NCBI GenBank assembly: GCA_020692215.1 | Contig: JAIMKW010000004.1 | Location: 266,797-330,796 of the forward strand | Direction of reading: 5' to 3' | Source: Sandarakinorhabdus sp. | GTDB taxonomy: Bacteria; Pseudomonadota; Alphaproteobacteria; Sphingomonadales; Sphingomonadaceae | Length of the DNA: 64,000 nt | Shown here: positions 39,832 to 48,011 of the stretch, one piece after another | Numbering within the stretch: position 1 is the stretch's first letter | How the letters are laid out: every line of letters starts with the position of its first letter | Position numbers and translations under genes: made by a program | The notes under the pieces: generated by a model | Told to the model about the DNA's origin: nothing | Databases searched by the model: none | What the model saw: the letters and a program-made list of their open reading frames with translations, nothing else

Positions 39832-40027
39832 TTAAACAACATGTCGGCTGTCTCCGCAGCGAGCTTGTGTCTTGCGGGGGCTCATCCCGCCATCCTTGCC
39901 GCCCTATTGTGCAAGGTGGCGCTTCGCACAGCCCCCGGCTGCGCCGACCGGGCTGATGCACTTTGCGCGATGTTTGCACCATGCATCTACGGATTCACTA
40001 TTGCTTCTTCCTCTCATTCTGACATAC

Positions 40028-40041
40028 CTACGCGAGAGTAG
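40028..40041. promoter_or_regulatory. palindromic operator CTACG-CGAG-AGTAG
   Basis: This matches CTACT-N4-AGTAG with one change in the left arm. It lies about 65 bp upstream of the TonB receptor ATG at 40107, a suitable place for a repressor site. Confidence 0.6.
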
Positions 40042-40106
40042 ATAAAAATGACAAGCGATTGCAGCAAGCCTGCCAACGCGACGATTCGGTGAAAAAGGGG
40101 AGAGAT

Positions 40107-42338
40107 ATGCACAATCAAGCGGTGTTGCCGGGCCGTTCGGCCAAAGCCTTTACCATGCGCCTTGTCATCGGTCTGCTTGGGGGAAGCATCCTTGCAGCGC
40201 CGCTGATGGCCCAGTCTGCGCCCGCAGACGGTCCGTTGCTGGAAGATGTGGTGGTCACCGCCACCCGCAGCAGCGAATCCCTGTCCAAGATCGGTGCGTC
40301 GGTCACCGCGATCGGGGCCGATCAGCTTGGTGCCGGCGGCGTCACCGAAATCCAGTCACTCGCCCAGACAGTGCCGAACCTGTCGGTCGGTGACCAGTTC
40401 GGCGTCAACCGCGCCTTCATCCGCGGCATCGGGCTGACCAGCATCGATCTCGGGGCCGATGGTGCGGTTGCCTTCCTTCAGGATGGGGCGGCCATAGCGC
40501 GGCCCGCTGCACAGCTGTCGGGCTTCTATGATATCGAACGGGTCGAAGTGCTTCGCGGCCCGCAGGGAACGCTTTATGGCCGCGGCGCAACGGCTGGCGC
40601 CATCAACCTCATCACCAAGCGCCCGACAGCCGAACTCAGCGGCTATGGCCGGGCAACCTACGGCAATTACAACGCTGTCATGCTCGAAGGCGCGCTCAGT
40701 GGCCCTCTGGCGGGCGACAAGCTGATGGTTCGCGTGGCAGGAAAATATGATCGGCGCGATGGCTATGGCGTAAACCAGATAACCGGCAACGATATCGACA
40801 ACCGCAATGCCTGGGCGCTCAGGGGAAGCTTGCTGTTTGTGCCCTCCGAGACGCTGGAACTGCTGGTGACAGCCGAGCATTTCGAGGAAGACGACAACAA
40901 TTACGCCTTCCACTATTTCGGGCCGACCGTGGCGCCTGAGAACCAGCTTGGCAGCATTCTGGGTGGCGACACCATCATCACCCGTGCGCAGCGGCTGGGC
41001 ATTCCCCTGAACCTGCGCGATATCGTCTCCGATCAGGAGCCGCTGAACAAGCGCGACGGAACCGCGATCACGGGCATCCTCACCTGGACGCCGGGGGATT
41101 TCGAACTGAAGTCGATCACCGCATGGCGCGATTTCACCCGCTTCAACCGCACCGACCTCGATGCTTCCGATGTCTGGATGTTCGGCCAGAACAATTATGA
41201 CGAGGAAAGCACGACCTTCCAGCAGGACTTCATCGGGACGTGGAGCAGCGACCGTTTCGATCTTCTGGTCGGCGCCACCTATTTCAACGAGAAGCTGTTC
41301 GGCAGTGTCCGCGTGCCGCTGGTGAATCTGGGCCTTCTGTTCGGCCTGCCCGCAAACACGTTCGATGATCAGAACTACTGGCAGAAGGGCACCGTCTACA
41401 TCGACGCCTATGGCGCGTTCGTGCAGGGCAGCTACGCGGTGACAGACCAGCTGAAGCTGACAGCCGGTATCCGCTACAGCTATGAAAAGCGCAGAGGCGT
41501 CGGCACGTTCACCTTCCTTGGCGAAGTGTCGACCGACAAGGAAAAGGGCTGGGGCGCCTGGACGCCGACGCTGGCCGCCAACTATCAGGTTTCCGATAAC
41601 ACGCTGCTCTATGCGTCGGTCACCCGCGGCTTCAAGTCGGGTGTCATCAACGTCGGTTCGCAGAATGATGTCATCGATCCGGAATATGTCTGGGGTTATG
41701 AGGCCGGCATCAAGACCATCGCGCTCAATGGCACGCTGTCTGCCAGCCTCGCCGGTTTCTACATGGACTACAGCGATCTTCAGGTTGGCTTCGTTGGCTC
41801 CGACAGTGTGGTCACAACCGTGAACGCGGCATCCGCGCGCAACTACGGCGCCGAAATCGAGCTGCGTGCCCGGCCCGCCCAGGGCCTGACCTTCGAGATC
41901 TTCGGCACATGGCTCGATGCCCGCTACACAGAATTCGTCTCGGGCGATTATCGTCAGGGCTTCCTTCCCGTCGACCTGTCGGGCAACAAGCTTTCCAACG
42001 CGCCCGAATTCACGGTGCGGGTGGCGGGGGATTATGATCTGCCGTTGGGCGACAGCGGTGTCGTCAACCTGCGCGCCGATCTCAACTTCCAGGACGAAGT
42101 CTTCTTCACCGAATTCAACAATCGCGATGCCTATCAGCCAGCAACGGTGACGATCAACGCGGGCATCCGCTTCACCAGCGCCGACGAACGCTGGTCGATC
42201 GATCTATGGGGCCGCAACCTCACCGACGAGTTCATCATCACCAACAACATCATCACCGCACCGCTGTTCAACAGCGTTCGGGTCGGTTCACTTGCGCCCC
42301 CGCGGACCTTCGGGGCGACACTGGGGATCAACTTCTGA
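40107..42338 (+). CDS. TonB-dependent outer membrane receptor
   Basis: A 743-aa receptor beginning at ATG 40107 behind AGGGGAGAG. A signal peptide (LVIGLLGGSILAAPLMAQ) is followed by a LLEDVVVTATR TonB-box-like segment, a plug with VEVLRGPQGTLYGRGATAGAINLITKRP, and a beta-barrel ending ATLGINF. This shorter receptor type is common for hydrophobic or aromatic substrates in sphingomonads. Flanked by the monooxygenase and CoA ligase genes and sharing their operator, it probably imports the pathway substrate. A terminator hairpin follows. Confidence 0.93.
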   Translation: MHNQAVLPGRSAKAFTMRLVIGLLGGSILAAPLMAQSAPADGPLLEDVVVTATRSSESLSKIGASVTAIGADQLGAGGVTEIQSLAQTVPNLSVGDQFGVNRAFIRGIGLTSIDLGADGAVAFLQDGAAIARPAAQLSGFYDIERVEVLRGPQGTLYGRGATAGAINLITKRPTAELSGYGRATYGNYNAVMLEGALSGPLAGDKLMVRVAGKYDRRDGYGVNQITGNDIDNRNAWALRGSLLFVPSETLELLVTAEHFEEDDNNYAFHYFGPTVAPENQLGSILGGDTIITRAQRLGIPLNLRDIVSDQEPLNKRDGTAITGILTWTPGDFELKSITAWRDFTRFNRTDLDASDVWMFGQNNYDEESTTFQQDFIGTWSSDRFDLLVGATYFNEKLFGSVRVPLVNLGLLFGLPANTFDDQNYWQKGTVYIDAYGAFVQGSYAVTDQLKLTAGIRYSYEKRRGVGTFTFLGEVSTDKEKGWGAWTPTLAANYQVSDNTLLYASVTRGFKSGVINVGSQNDVIDPEYVWGYEAGIKTIALNGTLSASLAGFYMDYSDLQVGFVGSDSVVTTVNAASARNYGAEIELRARPAQGLTFEIFGTWLDARYTEFVSGDYRQGFLPVDLSGNKLSNAPEFTVRVAGDYDLPLGDSGVVNLRADLNFQDEVFFTEFNNRDAYQPATVTINAGIRFTSADERWSIDLWGRNLTDEFIITNNIITAPLFNSVRVGSLAPPRTFGATLGINF

Positions 42339-42353
42339 AGCACCGGGAACAGG

Positions 42354-42391
42354 GCCGGATCGTGCTGCGCGCCCGATCCGGCTTGTCCTTT
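42354..42391. terminator. hairpin terminator between convergent genes
   Basis: Perfect 9-bp arms GCCGGATCG (42354-42362) and CGATCCGGC (42374-42382) with an 11-base loop are followed by TTGTCCTTT. It separates the TonB receptor gene from the convergent CoA ligase gene. Confidence 0.7.
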
Positions 42392-42435
42392 GCCACTGTT
42401 CGCGCCTGATAGCCGGCTACCCGCCCGGCAGGATC

Positions 42436-44058
42436 CTAGAGCCGCTCGCGCTTCAGCTTGATCCCCGCCTTGTCCCTGTCCCACGTTTCGGCGGTGATGC
42501 CGTCTTTGCGCAGGTCCGCCTTCTGAACCTTGGCCGAGGCTGTCTTTGGCAGCTCGTCGAGGATGCGGATGTAGCGCGGAATCATGAAGTAGCTCATCCG
42601 TGGCGCCAGGAAGGCAATCAGCTCGGCACAGTCGATCCGGCAGCCCGGAACCGGCGCGATAACGGCCATCACATCATCCTCGGAAAACTCTGATGGCACA
42701 CCGATGACAGCGGCTTCGCGCACATCGGGGTGTGCCAGAATCTCGCTTTCCACCTCGAAGCTTGAAATATTCTCGCCCCGGCGGCGGATTGCGTCCTTCA
42801 CCCGGTCAACAAAATAAAAATAGCCATCGGCATCGCGCCGGAAGGCATCGCCGGTGTGAAACCAGCCATTTGCCCAGGCCTTGGCCGTTGCCTCGGGGTT
42901 GTGGTGATAGCCGCTGTTCATGGCCCAGGGCCTGTCCGTCCGCACGAGCATTTCGCCCACTGCGCCGATAGGCACTTCGCAGTCGTTGCCGTCGACCAGC
43001 CGCACCTCGACGCCGGGCCGAACCGTGCCGCAGGTGCCCGGCCGGTCAGGGTTGGGGCCCGATACGATGGGCGAGGAAATCTCGGTCATGTTGAAGATGG
43101 TGTAGATGTCGATGCCGAAGCGCGCGTGGAAGGGGCCGGCAATGTCCGTCAGCGGCACCATGAAGGCCTTGCGGATGCTGTGGTCGCGGTCTCTCTCGTT
43201 CGGTGGCGCCTTCATCAGGAAGGTGGCCATCACACCCAGCAGGAACATGACGGTGCAATCGGTCGCGCGGACGAATTCCCAGAAGCGGTCTGTCGAATAA
43301 TTCTCCATCAGCGCGATGGAGCCGCCGCGCGCCAGCATCACAAAGGGAATGCCCATGCCGCCGATGTGGAAGATCGGCATGTTCACCAGGAACCGGTCCT
43401 CGCCGGTCACGAAGGGCCAGCTGTCGGGCCCGGCGTTGGTATAGAGGTGGAGATAGGAAGACAGCACCCCCTTGGAGGGGCCGGTGGTGCCCGAGGTGTA
43501 GATGATCGCCTGGTTGTCCCATGGCTCGATCGGCCGGGCAAGCGCCGCAAGGTTGGCTTCGCTGCCGCAAAGGGTGTCGAAGGGAACCGAGGCAAAGGGC
43601 TCAGGGGCCGATCCGCCCCCCACCACCACAACGGTCTCTATGGCAGAGGCGTCGATCCCCGAAAGCCGGTCCAGCAGCCCCGCATGGGCCACCAGCAGCC
43701 TGGCATCGGAATTGCGCAGCACATGCTCAAGCAGATTGCCGCGATAGGCCGTGTTGAACGGCACGAAAACGGCGCCAAGATAGTTGATCGCATAAAATGT
43801 CAGCAGCCCTTCGCGCCCGTTGGGAAGCCAGACAGCGACATGGTCGCCCTGTGCCACGCCAAGCCTCTGCAGCCCGACAGCGACACCGATCACCTCTTCG
43901 CGAAGGCGGCCGTAGGTCCAGCTGTCGCCATTCTCGAACAGCACATAGGGCTGGTCAGGGCGAGCAGCCGCCCAGTCATCCAGCAGATAGCGCAACACGC
44001 AGGTGCGACGGTCGGGAACGCGCGGGTCGCCATGGCCCGGCCGTGCTTGATCAGACAT
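42436..44058 (-). CDS. AMP-forming acyl-CoA ligase/synthetase
   Basis: A 540-aa ANL-superfamily ligase. The AMP-binding motif YTSGTTGPSKG is near residue 185, the conserved NMTEIS-type A5 region and the hinge YFYFVDRVKDAIRRRGENISS are present, and the C-terminal catalytic Lys is expected in PKTASAKVQK. It would activate a carboxylic acid, perhaps released after Baeyer-Villiger oxidation and ester cleavage. It is preceded by a probable operator at 44101-44114 about 43 bp upstream of its start. Confidence 0.92.
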   Translation of the reverse strand: MSDQARPGHGDPRVPDRRTCVLRYLLDDWAAARPDQPYVLFENGDSWTYGRLREEVIGVAVGLQRLGVAQGDHVAVWLPNGREGLLTFYAINYLGAVFVPFNTAYRGNLLEHVLRNSDARLLVAHAGLLDRLSGIDASAIETVVVVGGGSAPEPFASVPFDTLCGSEANLAALARPIEPWDNQAIIYTSGTTGPSKGVLSSYLHLYTNAGPDSWPFVTGEDRFLVNMPIFHIGGMGIPFVMLARGGSIALMENYSTDRFWEFVRATDCTVMFLLGVMATFLMKAPPNERDRDHSIRKAFMVPLTDIAGPFHARFGIDIYTIFNMTEISSPIVSGPNPDRPGTCGTVRPGVEVRLVDGNDCEVPIGAVGEMLVRTDRPWAMNSGYHHNPEATAKAWANGWFHTGDAFRRDADGYFYFVDRVKDAIRRRGENISSFEVESEILAHPDVREAAVIGVPSEFSEDDVMAVIAPVPGCRIDCAELIAFLAPRMSYFMIPRYIRILDELPKTASAKVQKADLRKDGITAETWDRDKAGIKLKRERL

Positions 44059-44100
44059 CCACTCTCCCCGCGTAGAAGTTTCTACTTGTGGATGGAATAT

Positions 44101-44114
44101 CTACCCGTCAGTCG
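44101..44114. promoter_or_regulatory. degenerate palindromic operator CTACC-CGTC-AGTCG
   Basis: This fits the CTACT-N4-AGTAG pattern with two mismatches and the same 4-bp spacing, about 43 bp upstream of the CoA ligase start. A second inverted repeat, GTAG-N6-CTAC, lies at 44072-44085 closer to the start. Either could be the regulator contact. Confidence 0.45.
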
Positions 44115-44155
44115 AGTTCGACGCAACGCTTAAGCACTCAGGCCAGGCACCGAGC

Positions 44156-44794
44156 CTAAGCACTTGCCGGAGCCCGCCGCGACACGATCCGCATGATAAC
44201 CGTTATCGCATCCATCACGACCTCGGTTGCAGACCATTTCCCGCCTTCATTGTACCAGTTAGCAATCCAGCTCAGCACACCGCTCACCCAGATGGCTGTG
44301 CGCGACGCATCCTCGAATTCGAAATAGCCTTGTTCCTTGCCGCGGATCAGCAGCGCCGCCAACTGGTTGTCGAACCGGTGCCTCAGCTCGCGGATCCGGC
44401 GCGCATCGACCGGGTCCAGGCTCTTTTCCTCGCTGATATAGACGCTGATGTATTTCTGGTTCTCCAGGATGATCCGCGCCACCCGTTCCACCACCATCTT
44501 CAGCTGCTCGGCCGGCGTTCCCTCGATCGCCAGCGCTTCGTCCATTGCCGTCAGCGAAAGCTGGATGCCGGTCTGGCAGATCTCCGAAAGAAGCTCGCTT
44601 TTGTTGCGATAGTAGGAATAGATGAAGGGCTTGGTCACGTTCAGCTGTTCGGCCACGGCATCCAGTGTCGTGGTCTCATAGCCGTTGGCGAAGAACAGGT
44701 GGCTTGCCTCTTCCACGATACGCCGGCGCTTGTAGGCGGCCACTTCCGACTTCAACTGGGTCGGCTTGCGTTGAGCTGATGTACGATCTGGCAC
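44156..44794 (-). CDS. TetR-family transcriptional regulator
   Basis: A 212-aa regulator with a clear TetR helix-turn-helix (RRRIVEEASHLFFANGYETTTLDAVAEQLNVTKPFIYSYYRNKSELL) at residues 22-70 and a helical ligand domain. It resembles the FadR/KstR-like group that senses acyl-CoA thioesters. It sits between the CoA ligase gene and the iron-dependent dehydrogenase gene, and four nearby promoters carry one palindrome, so it is the best candidate regulator. Its own 50-bp upstream region has no clear copy of the site. Confidence 0.92.
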   Translation of the reverse strand: MPDRTSAQRKPTQLKSEVAAYKRRRIVEEASHLFFANGYETTTLDAVAEQLNVTKPFIYSYYRNKSELLSEICQTGIQLSLTAMDEALAIEGTPAEQLKMVVERVARIILENQKYISVYISEEKSLDPVDARRIRELRHRFDNQLAALLIRGKEQGYFEFEDASRTAIWVSGVLSWIANWYNEGGKWSATEVVMDAITVIMRIVSRRAPASA

Positions 44795-44845
44795 ACGGTT
44801 CTTCCCGGCTTGTCTATGTCAACCGCATAGAAGCAAGCCTAGCGA

Positions 44846-46021
44846 TTAGACAAGCGCAGTCCTCAGGATCGTCATCACATCCTGTGCCGATTCAATCTTG
44901 CGCGGGTTGGTCCGGCCCCAGAAATCCTCCAGCGTATAGTCGGCAATCAGCGGCAGCTGGTCTTCGCGTACACCCACTTCGCCCAGAGATCGCGGCATGC
45001 CGAGCCCCCGGATCAGCGTGTCCAGCAGCACGGCGGCCGGCTTGCCGGGATCGCCAAGGCAAGCGCTGATGCGGGCCTGGCGATGGGCGTTCACCTCGGC
45101 GTTCCAGGCCTGGACAAAGGGCGACATGACGCAGGACGTGTAGCCGTGGGGCACGTCACAGGTGCCGCCCAGCACATGGCCGATCGCGTGGCTTGCCCCC
45201 ATGGGCACGCCGGCAATGATGGGGATCATCGATTGCCACGCGCCGATCTGGCACTTCAGCCGGGCTTCCAGATCGGCAGGATTCGCCTTCACGCGCGGCA
45301 GCCCTTCGGCCAGCAGGCGCAGCGCAGAATCGGCGATGCCGTCGCAGAAATCGTTGGACTGGAGCGAGCCAAGCGTTTCGACCGCATGGTCGACCGAGCG
45401 AACGCCCGTGGAAAGCCAAAGCCACTCGGGCGTGTGCACGGTGATGGCCGGGTCCAGCACCACGCACACAGGAACCATCAGCCGCGTTTCATATCCCTGC
45501 TTCAGCTTGATCCGTTCGTCTGTCGCGCCAGACAGCGGGTTGAACTCGCCTCCCGAAAGCGTGGTGGGCACACACACCGTGCGGATGTCGGGCCCCGCGA
45601 ACACTGGCGACACCACCGTGCCGTCCGTTTCCACATAGGTGCGGAAGGCGTCGAAGCCTTCAATGCTGGTAATGTTGTGCTTCAGGCACATGGTGATGAT
45701 CTTGCCGGCATCGGTGACAGAGCCGCCGCCAACGGTGACAACAAGGTCCGCGCCGGCTTCACGCGCGGCCTGGGCTGCGACAAGGACATCGCTTCTGGGC
45801 GCGTTTGGCCGGATTCCATGATGGGTGGCTGCGTGACGGCTGCCGAGCTTTGCCTCGATCGCCCGGATTTCTCCTGTCTTTTCGGCAAGATGGCGGCTGC
45901 AAAGGATGAACACCCGCTGCGCACCCAGCGCTTCTGCCTCGCTTGCGACAGCGTCAGCGGCAGGGAAACCCAGGCTGACCCGTTCAGTCGATGTCAGCAC
46001 CACGCGCGTTGCCTGAATCAT
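44846..46021 (-). CDS. iron-containing (group III) alcohol dehydrogenase
   Basis: A 391-aa Fe-ADH. NAD binding is in VTVGGGSVTDAGK, and metal ligands fit D in VVLDPAITVHTP, H in RSVDHAVETL, and two histidines in GASHAIGHVLGGTCDVPHG. ATG 46021 has a strong AGGGGAGAG site. The family includes maleylacetate reductases and lactaldehyde/alcohol dehydrogenases. It would oxidise an alcohol released by ester hydrolysis in this pathway. A perfect copy of the palindromic operator lies 53 bp upstream. Confidence 0.9.
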   Translation of the reverse strand: MIQATRVVLTSTERVSLGFPAADAVASEAEALGAQRVFILCSRHLAEKTGEIRAIEAKLGSRHAATHHGIRPNAPRSDVLVAAQAAREAGADLVVTVGGGSVTDAGKIITMCLKHNITSIEGFDAFRTYVETDGTVVSPVFAGPDIRTVCVPTTLSGGEFNPLSGATDERIKLKQGYETRLMVPVCVVLDPAITVHTPEWLWLSTGVRSVDHAVETLGSLQSNDFCDGIADSALRLLAEGLPRVKANPADLEARLKCQIGAWQSMIPIIAGVPMGASHAIGHVLGGTCDVPHGYTSCVMSPFVQAWNAEVNAHRQARISACLGDPGKPAAVLLDTLIRGLGMPRSLGEVGVREDQLPLIADYTLEDFWGRTNPRKIESAQDVMTILRTALV

Positions 46022-46073
46022 GATCGCTCTCTCCCCTTGCCACACTTGTTTTGTCACCGGTCGCACCAGAATT

Positions 46074-46087
46074 CTACTGATTAGTAG
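46074..46087. promoter_or_regulatory. palindromic operator CTACT-GATT-AGTAG
   Basis: A perfect copy of the shared palindrome, 53 bp upstream of the iron-dependent dehydrogenase start. It differs from the copy at 39818 only in the central four bases, which supports recognition of the arms. Confidence 0.7.
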
Positions 46088-46238
46088 GCTGTTCCAGATA
46101 GAGGTCAATTGAGTCGCGCTGGCGAAATTTGAACCGCCCAGCCTCCGCTTTACGGTCAGGCAGGCTCCCGCCATTTCCATACCAGTTTCAAGGTGCAAGG
46201 TCGCAACCACGGAACAAGGTACAATTGCTTGGCCCAGC

Positions 46239-46308
46239 CAGTGGGCCGGCTGTGGGCGGAAGTCCGTTCAGCAGGCAAAAGTCGGCCGTCAAGGCGAATG
46301 TGCCTTGG
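46239..46308. repeat. degenerate ~65-bp repeat, copy 1
   Basis: This stretch (GTGGGC...GGCTGTGGG, then TTCAGCAGGC and GTCAAG.CG..) aligns by eye with 46631-46697 at roughly 70 percent identity, same strand. The two copies flank the transposase remnant. Origin unknown. Confidence 0.5.
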
Positions 46309-46382
46309 TGTCCGTCGTCAGAACATTTGGCGCATCTCGCGGTGTAAATTAGCGGAGTGCGGGCTTCGTCTTGGGGTTGATG

Positions 46383-46565
46383 TTAGGCGGCGAGCTTGCG
46401 GTGCTGCAAGCGCCGATGTTCGATGGTTTGCCGCTTGATCCTTTCTCGCTGCTGGATGATGGCTGCGGCCCTGCCGAAGTAGGCGTCAGCGGGCGTCACG
46501 TTTTTCAGGCTCTCGTGATAACGCTGGTGATTGTAATGCTCGACGAACGCTTCGATCTGGGTCAC
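46383..46565 (-). pseudogene. remnant of an IS3-family transposase (C-terminal end)
   Basis: A 60-codon open frame begins with the AFVEHYNHQRYHESLKNVTP motif typical of the C-terminal end of IS3-family OrfB integrase-type transposases and ends in a basic IKRQTIEHRRLQHRKL tail. The DDE catalytic part is missing. The gene is cut at its 5' end and no matching inverted repeats could be paired, so it is a dead fragment. Confidence 0.8.
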
Positions 46566-46630
46566 CCAGAAGGGGGCAGATCACCCCAGTCAATCCGTCC
46601 GATCTTGGACCGGAAGGCCGGTTGCGCCAT

Positions 46631-46697
46631 AAGTGGGCGGGCTGTGGGAGAAGGGCACTTCAGCAGGCGAAGCTGAGCCATCAAGCCGAAACCGCCT
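46631..46697. repeat. degenerate ~65-bp repeat, copy 2
   Basis: The partner of 46239-46308, sharing GTGGGC, GGCTGTGGG and TTCAGCAGGC blocks in the same order. See copy 1. Confidence 0.5.
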
Positions 46698-46726
46698 TGC
46701 CTCAATCCCTCAGTTTTTCCTTGTGA

Positions 46727-46738
46727 AAGGCTGGTGCC
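46727..46738. repeat. 12-bp direct repeat of the tRNA-Thr 3' end (possible att site)
   Basis: AAGGCTGGTGCC is identical to 53237-53248, which spans the CCA end of the tRNA-Thr gene, in the same orientation. The following bases are partly similar (GTGAC shared). The pair could be the attachment sites of an integrated element. Confidence 0.4.
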
Positions 46739-47047
46739 CCGGACGTGACAGAACTGGGCACTCTAATCATTGGGAAATTTCACTTCCCCTTGCCGGCCCC
46801 CGCCGTTCGACCGCGAGGCATTTTGTCAGGACATCCTGATTACGAGCGTGTCGGATGAGGCAAAGTTTGCCAAGTGACTGATTTGATGCCTTCGATTAAG
46901 GCGCATTGCTAACCGGCGGCTTGCAGGGAAGCAAACGGCCGATCAGGCGGAAACTGCCGGTCGACAACGGCGTTTGCATCGACCGGGTCTGGGTCTGAAG
47001 CGGCCGACCGCGATTGGGGCATTGCGGAAAACGGCTATTGTGCGCAG

Positions 47048-48001
47048 TCAAAGCGACGGGCGTACCAGGTTTCTTTGTTGCCCTAGATTGATGGCACCAT
47101 CCGGGGTGCGAATGCTGGCGGTAATCTCCTGGCCGTCGCGCAGATATTGCGAGCGCTTCAACTGTCCGGTCATGAAGGCCTTGAATCGGCGGGCCGGCGA
47201 CATGAAACCGGCAATCGCTTGAACCAATGGCGAGGGGGGATGGAGTGCGACCCCGCCGGGCGTTCCCGTGGCGATCAGATCGCCGGCTGCGAGGTCCATG
47301 ATGCCGGATAGTTCAGTCAGCGTTTCAGCCGGCTTGAAGATCATGTCGCCGGCAAGCGATCGTTGCCGTTCCTCGCCATCAACGGCGAGCGCCAGTTCCA
47401 GCTCGCGCCAGCGGGCCAGTTCGGGCGGCGTCGGCAACACCAGCCAAGGTCCGGTGGGGCCGAAGCTGCGATAGCTTTTCGACTTGTGGAACTGCATGTG
47501 GCTGATCTGCACGTCCCGGGCGGTAACATCGTCGACAATGACGAGTCCGCCAATCCAGTCGGCCAGCGTGGCGTCTGTTATGGTCTCGGGGCCTTCGAAA
47601 CCACGTTTGAGCACGAGCCCCAGTTCGATTTCATAGTCGAGCAGGCGCACGTGTGACGGCCGGATGATATCGGCATCGGCCGGCACGATGCACGACGACG
47701 CCTTGGTGAAGATGACATTGTTGACGATGGCGGCCGGATCGCCGCCGACTTCCTTCACATGGCTGGCATAGTTGGTCGCCTGGCAGACGAAGCGGGCATC
47801 GCGTGTCACCGGGCTGAGCACCCGGTCGGCGGTCACGATATCGCCATGTGCCACGGCGCGCGCCGCGTCGGCGGGGCCACCTTGTTCGAAGAACTCGCGC
47901 GTGGTGGGATAATCACCGGACAGGCGGCGCAGACCTTGCGGGCTGTCCACTGACCACAGGATGCGGCCGACAGCTTCGATGCGGGCGACGTTCAACGGCA
48001 T
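47048..48001 (-). CDS. fumarylacetoacetate hydrolase (FAH) family protein
   Basis: A 317-aa FAH-fold protein. Metal ligands fit E124 and E126 in DYEIELG and D157 in VIVDDVTARD; the SYRSFGPTGPWLV and GDLIATGTPGGV blocks are typical. Members hydrolyse or decarboxylate beta-diketo or oxo-acid products of aromatic ring cleavage. It starts ten bases after the stop of the monooxygenase-dioxygenase gene, so it likely acts on the ring-cleavage product. ATG 48001 is chosen because the longer frame overlaps the upstream gene. Confidence 0.88.
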   Translation of the reverse strand: MPLNVARIEAVGRILWSVDSPQGLRRLSGDYPTTREFFEQGGPADAARAVAHGDIVTADRVLSPVTRDARFVCQATNYASHVKEVGGDPAAIVNNVIFTKASSCIVPADADIIRPSHVRLLDYEIELGLVLKRGFEGPETITDATLADWIGGLVIVDDVTARDVQISHMQFHKSKSYRSFGPTGPWLVLPTPPELARWRELELALAVDGEERQRSLAGDMIFKPAETLTELSGIMDLAAGDLIATGTPGGVALHPPSPLVQAIAGFMSPARRFKAFMTGQLKRSQYLRDGQEITASIRTPDGAINLGQQRNLVRPSL

Positions 48002-48011
48002 GGGGCTGTCC

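Larger units (their letters stand above)
39656..40106. promoter_or_regulatory. divergent promoter region between the monooxygenase and TonB receptor genes
   Basis: About 450 bp with no convincing gene. A 66-codon open frame at 39841-40041 was not accepted. Two copies of the palindrome family lie here, one toward each gene (39818-39831 and 40028-40041). The stretch near 39811-39840 is AT-rich relative to its surroundings, as expected for a promoter. Confidence 0.55.
46088..47047. other. gene-poor junction with IS remnant and degenerate repeats
   Basis: About 960 bp with no intact gene. It contains a transposase C-terminal fragment (46383-46565), two diverged copies of a roughly 65-bp sequence on either side of it, and a 12-bp match to the tRNA-Thr end region (46727-46738). 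The rest shows no recognisable feature. It marks the left boundary of the accessory segment ending at the tRNA. Confidence 0.6.

Noticed and set aside
39841..40041. 66-codon plus-strand open frame in the promoter region
   Set aside because: Composition is ordinary non-coding, no ribosome site, and it covers regulatory palindromes.
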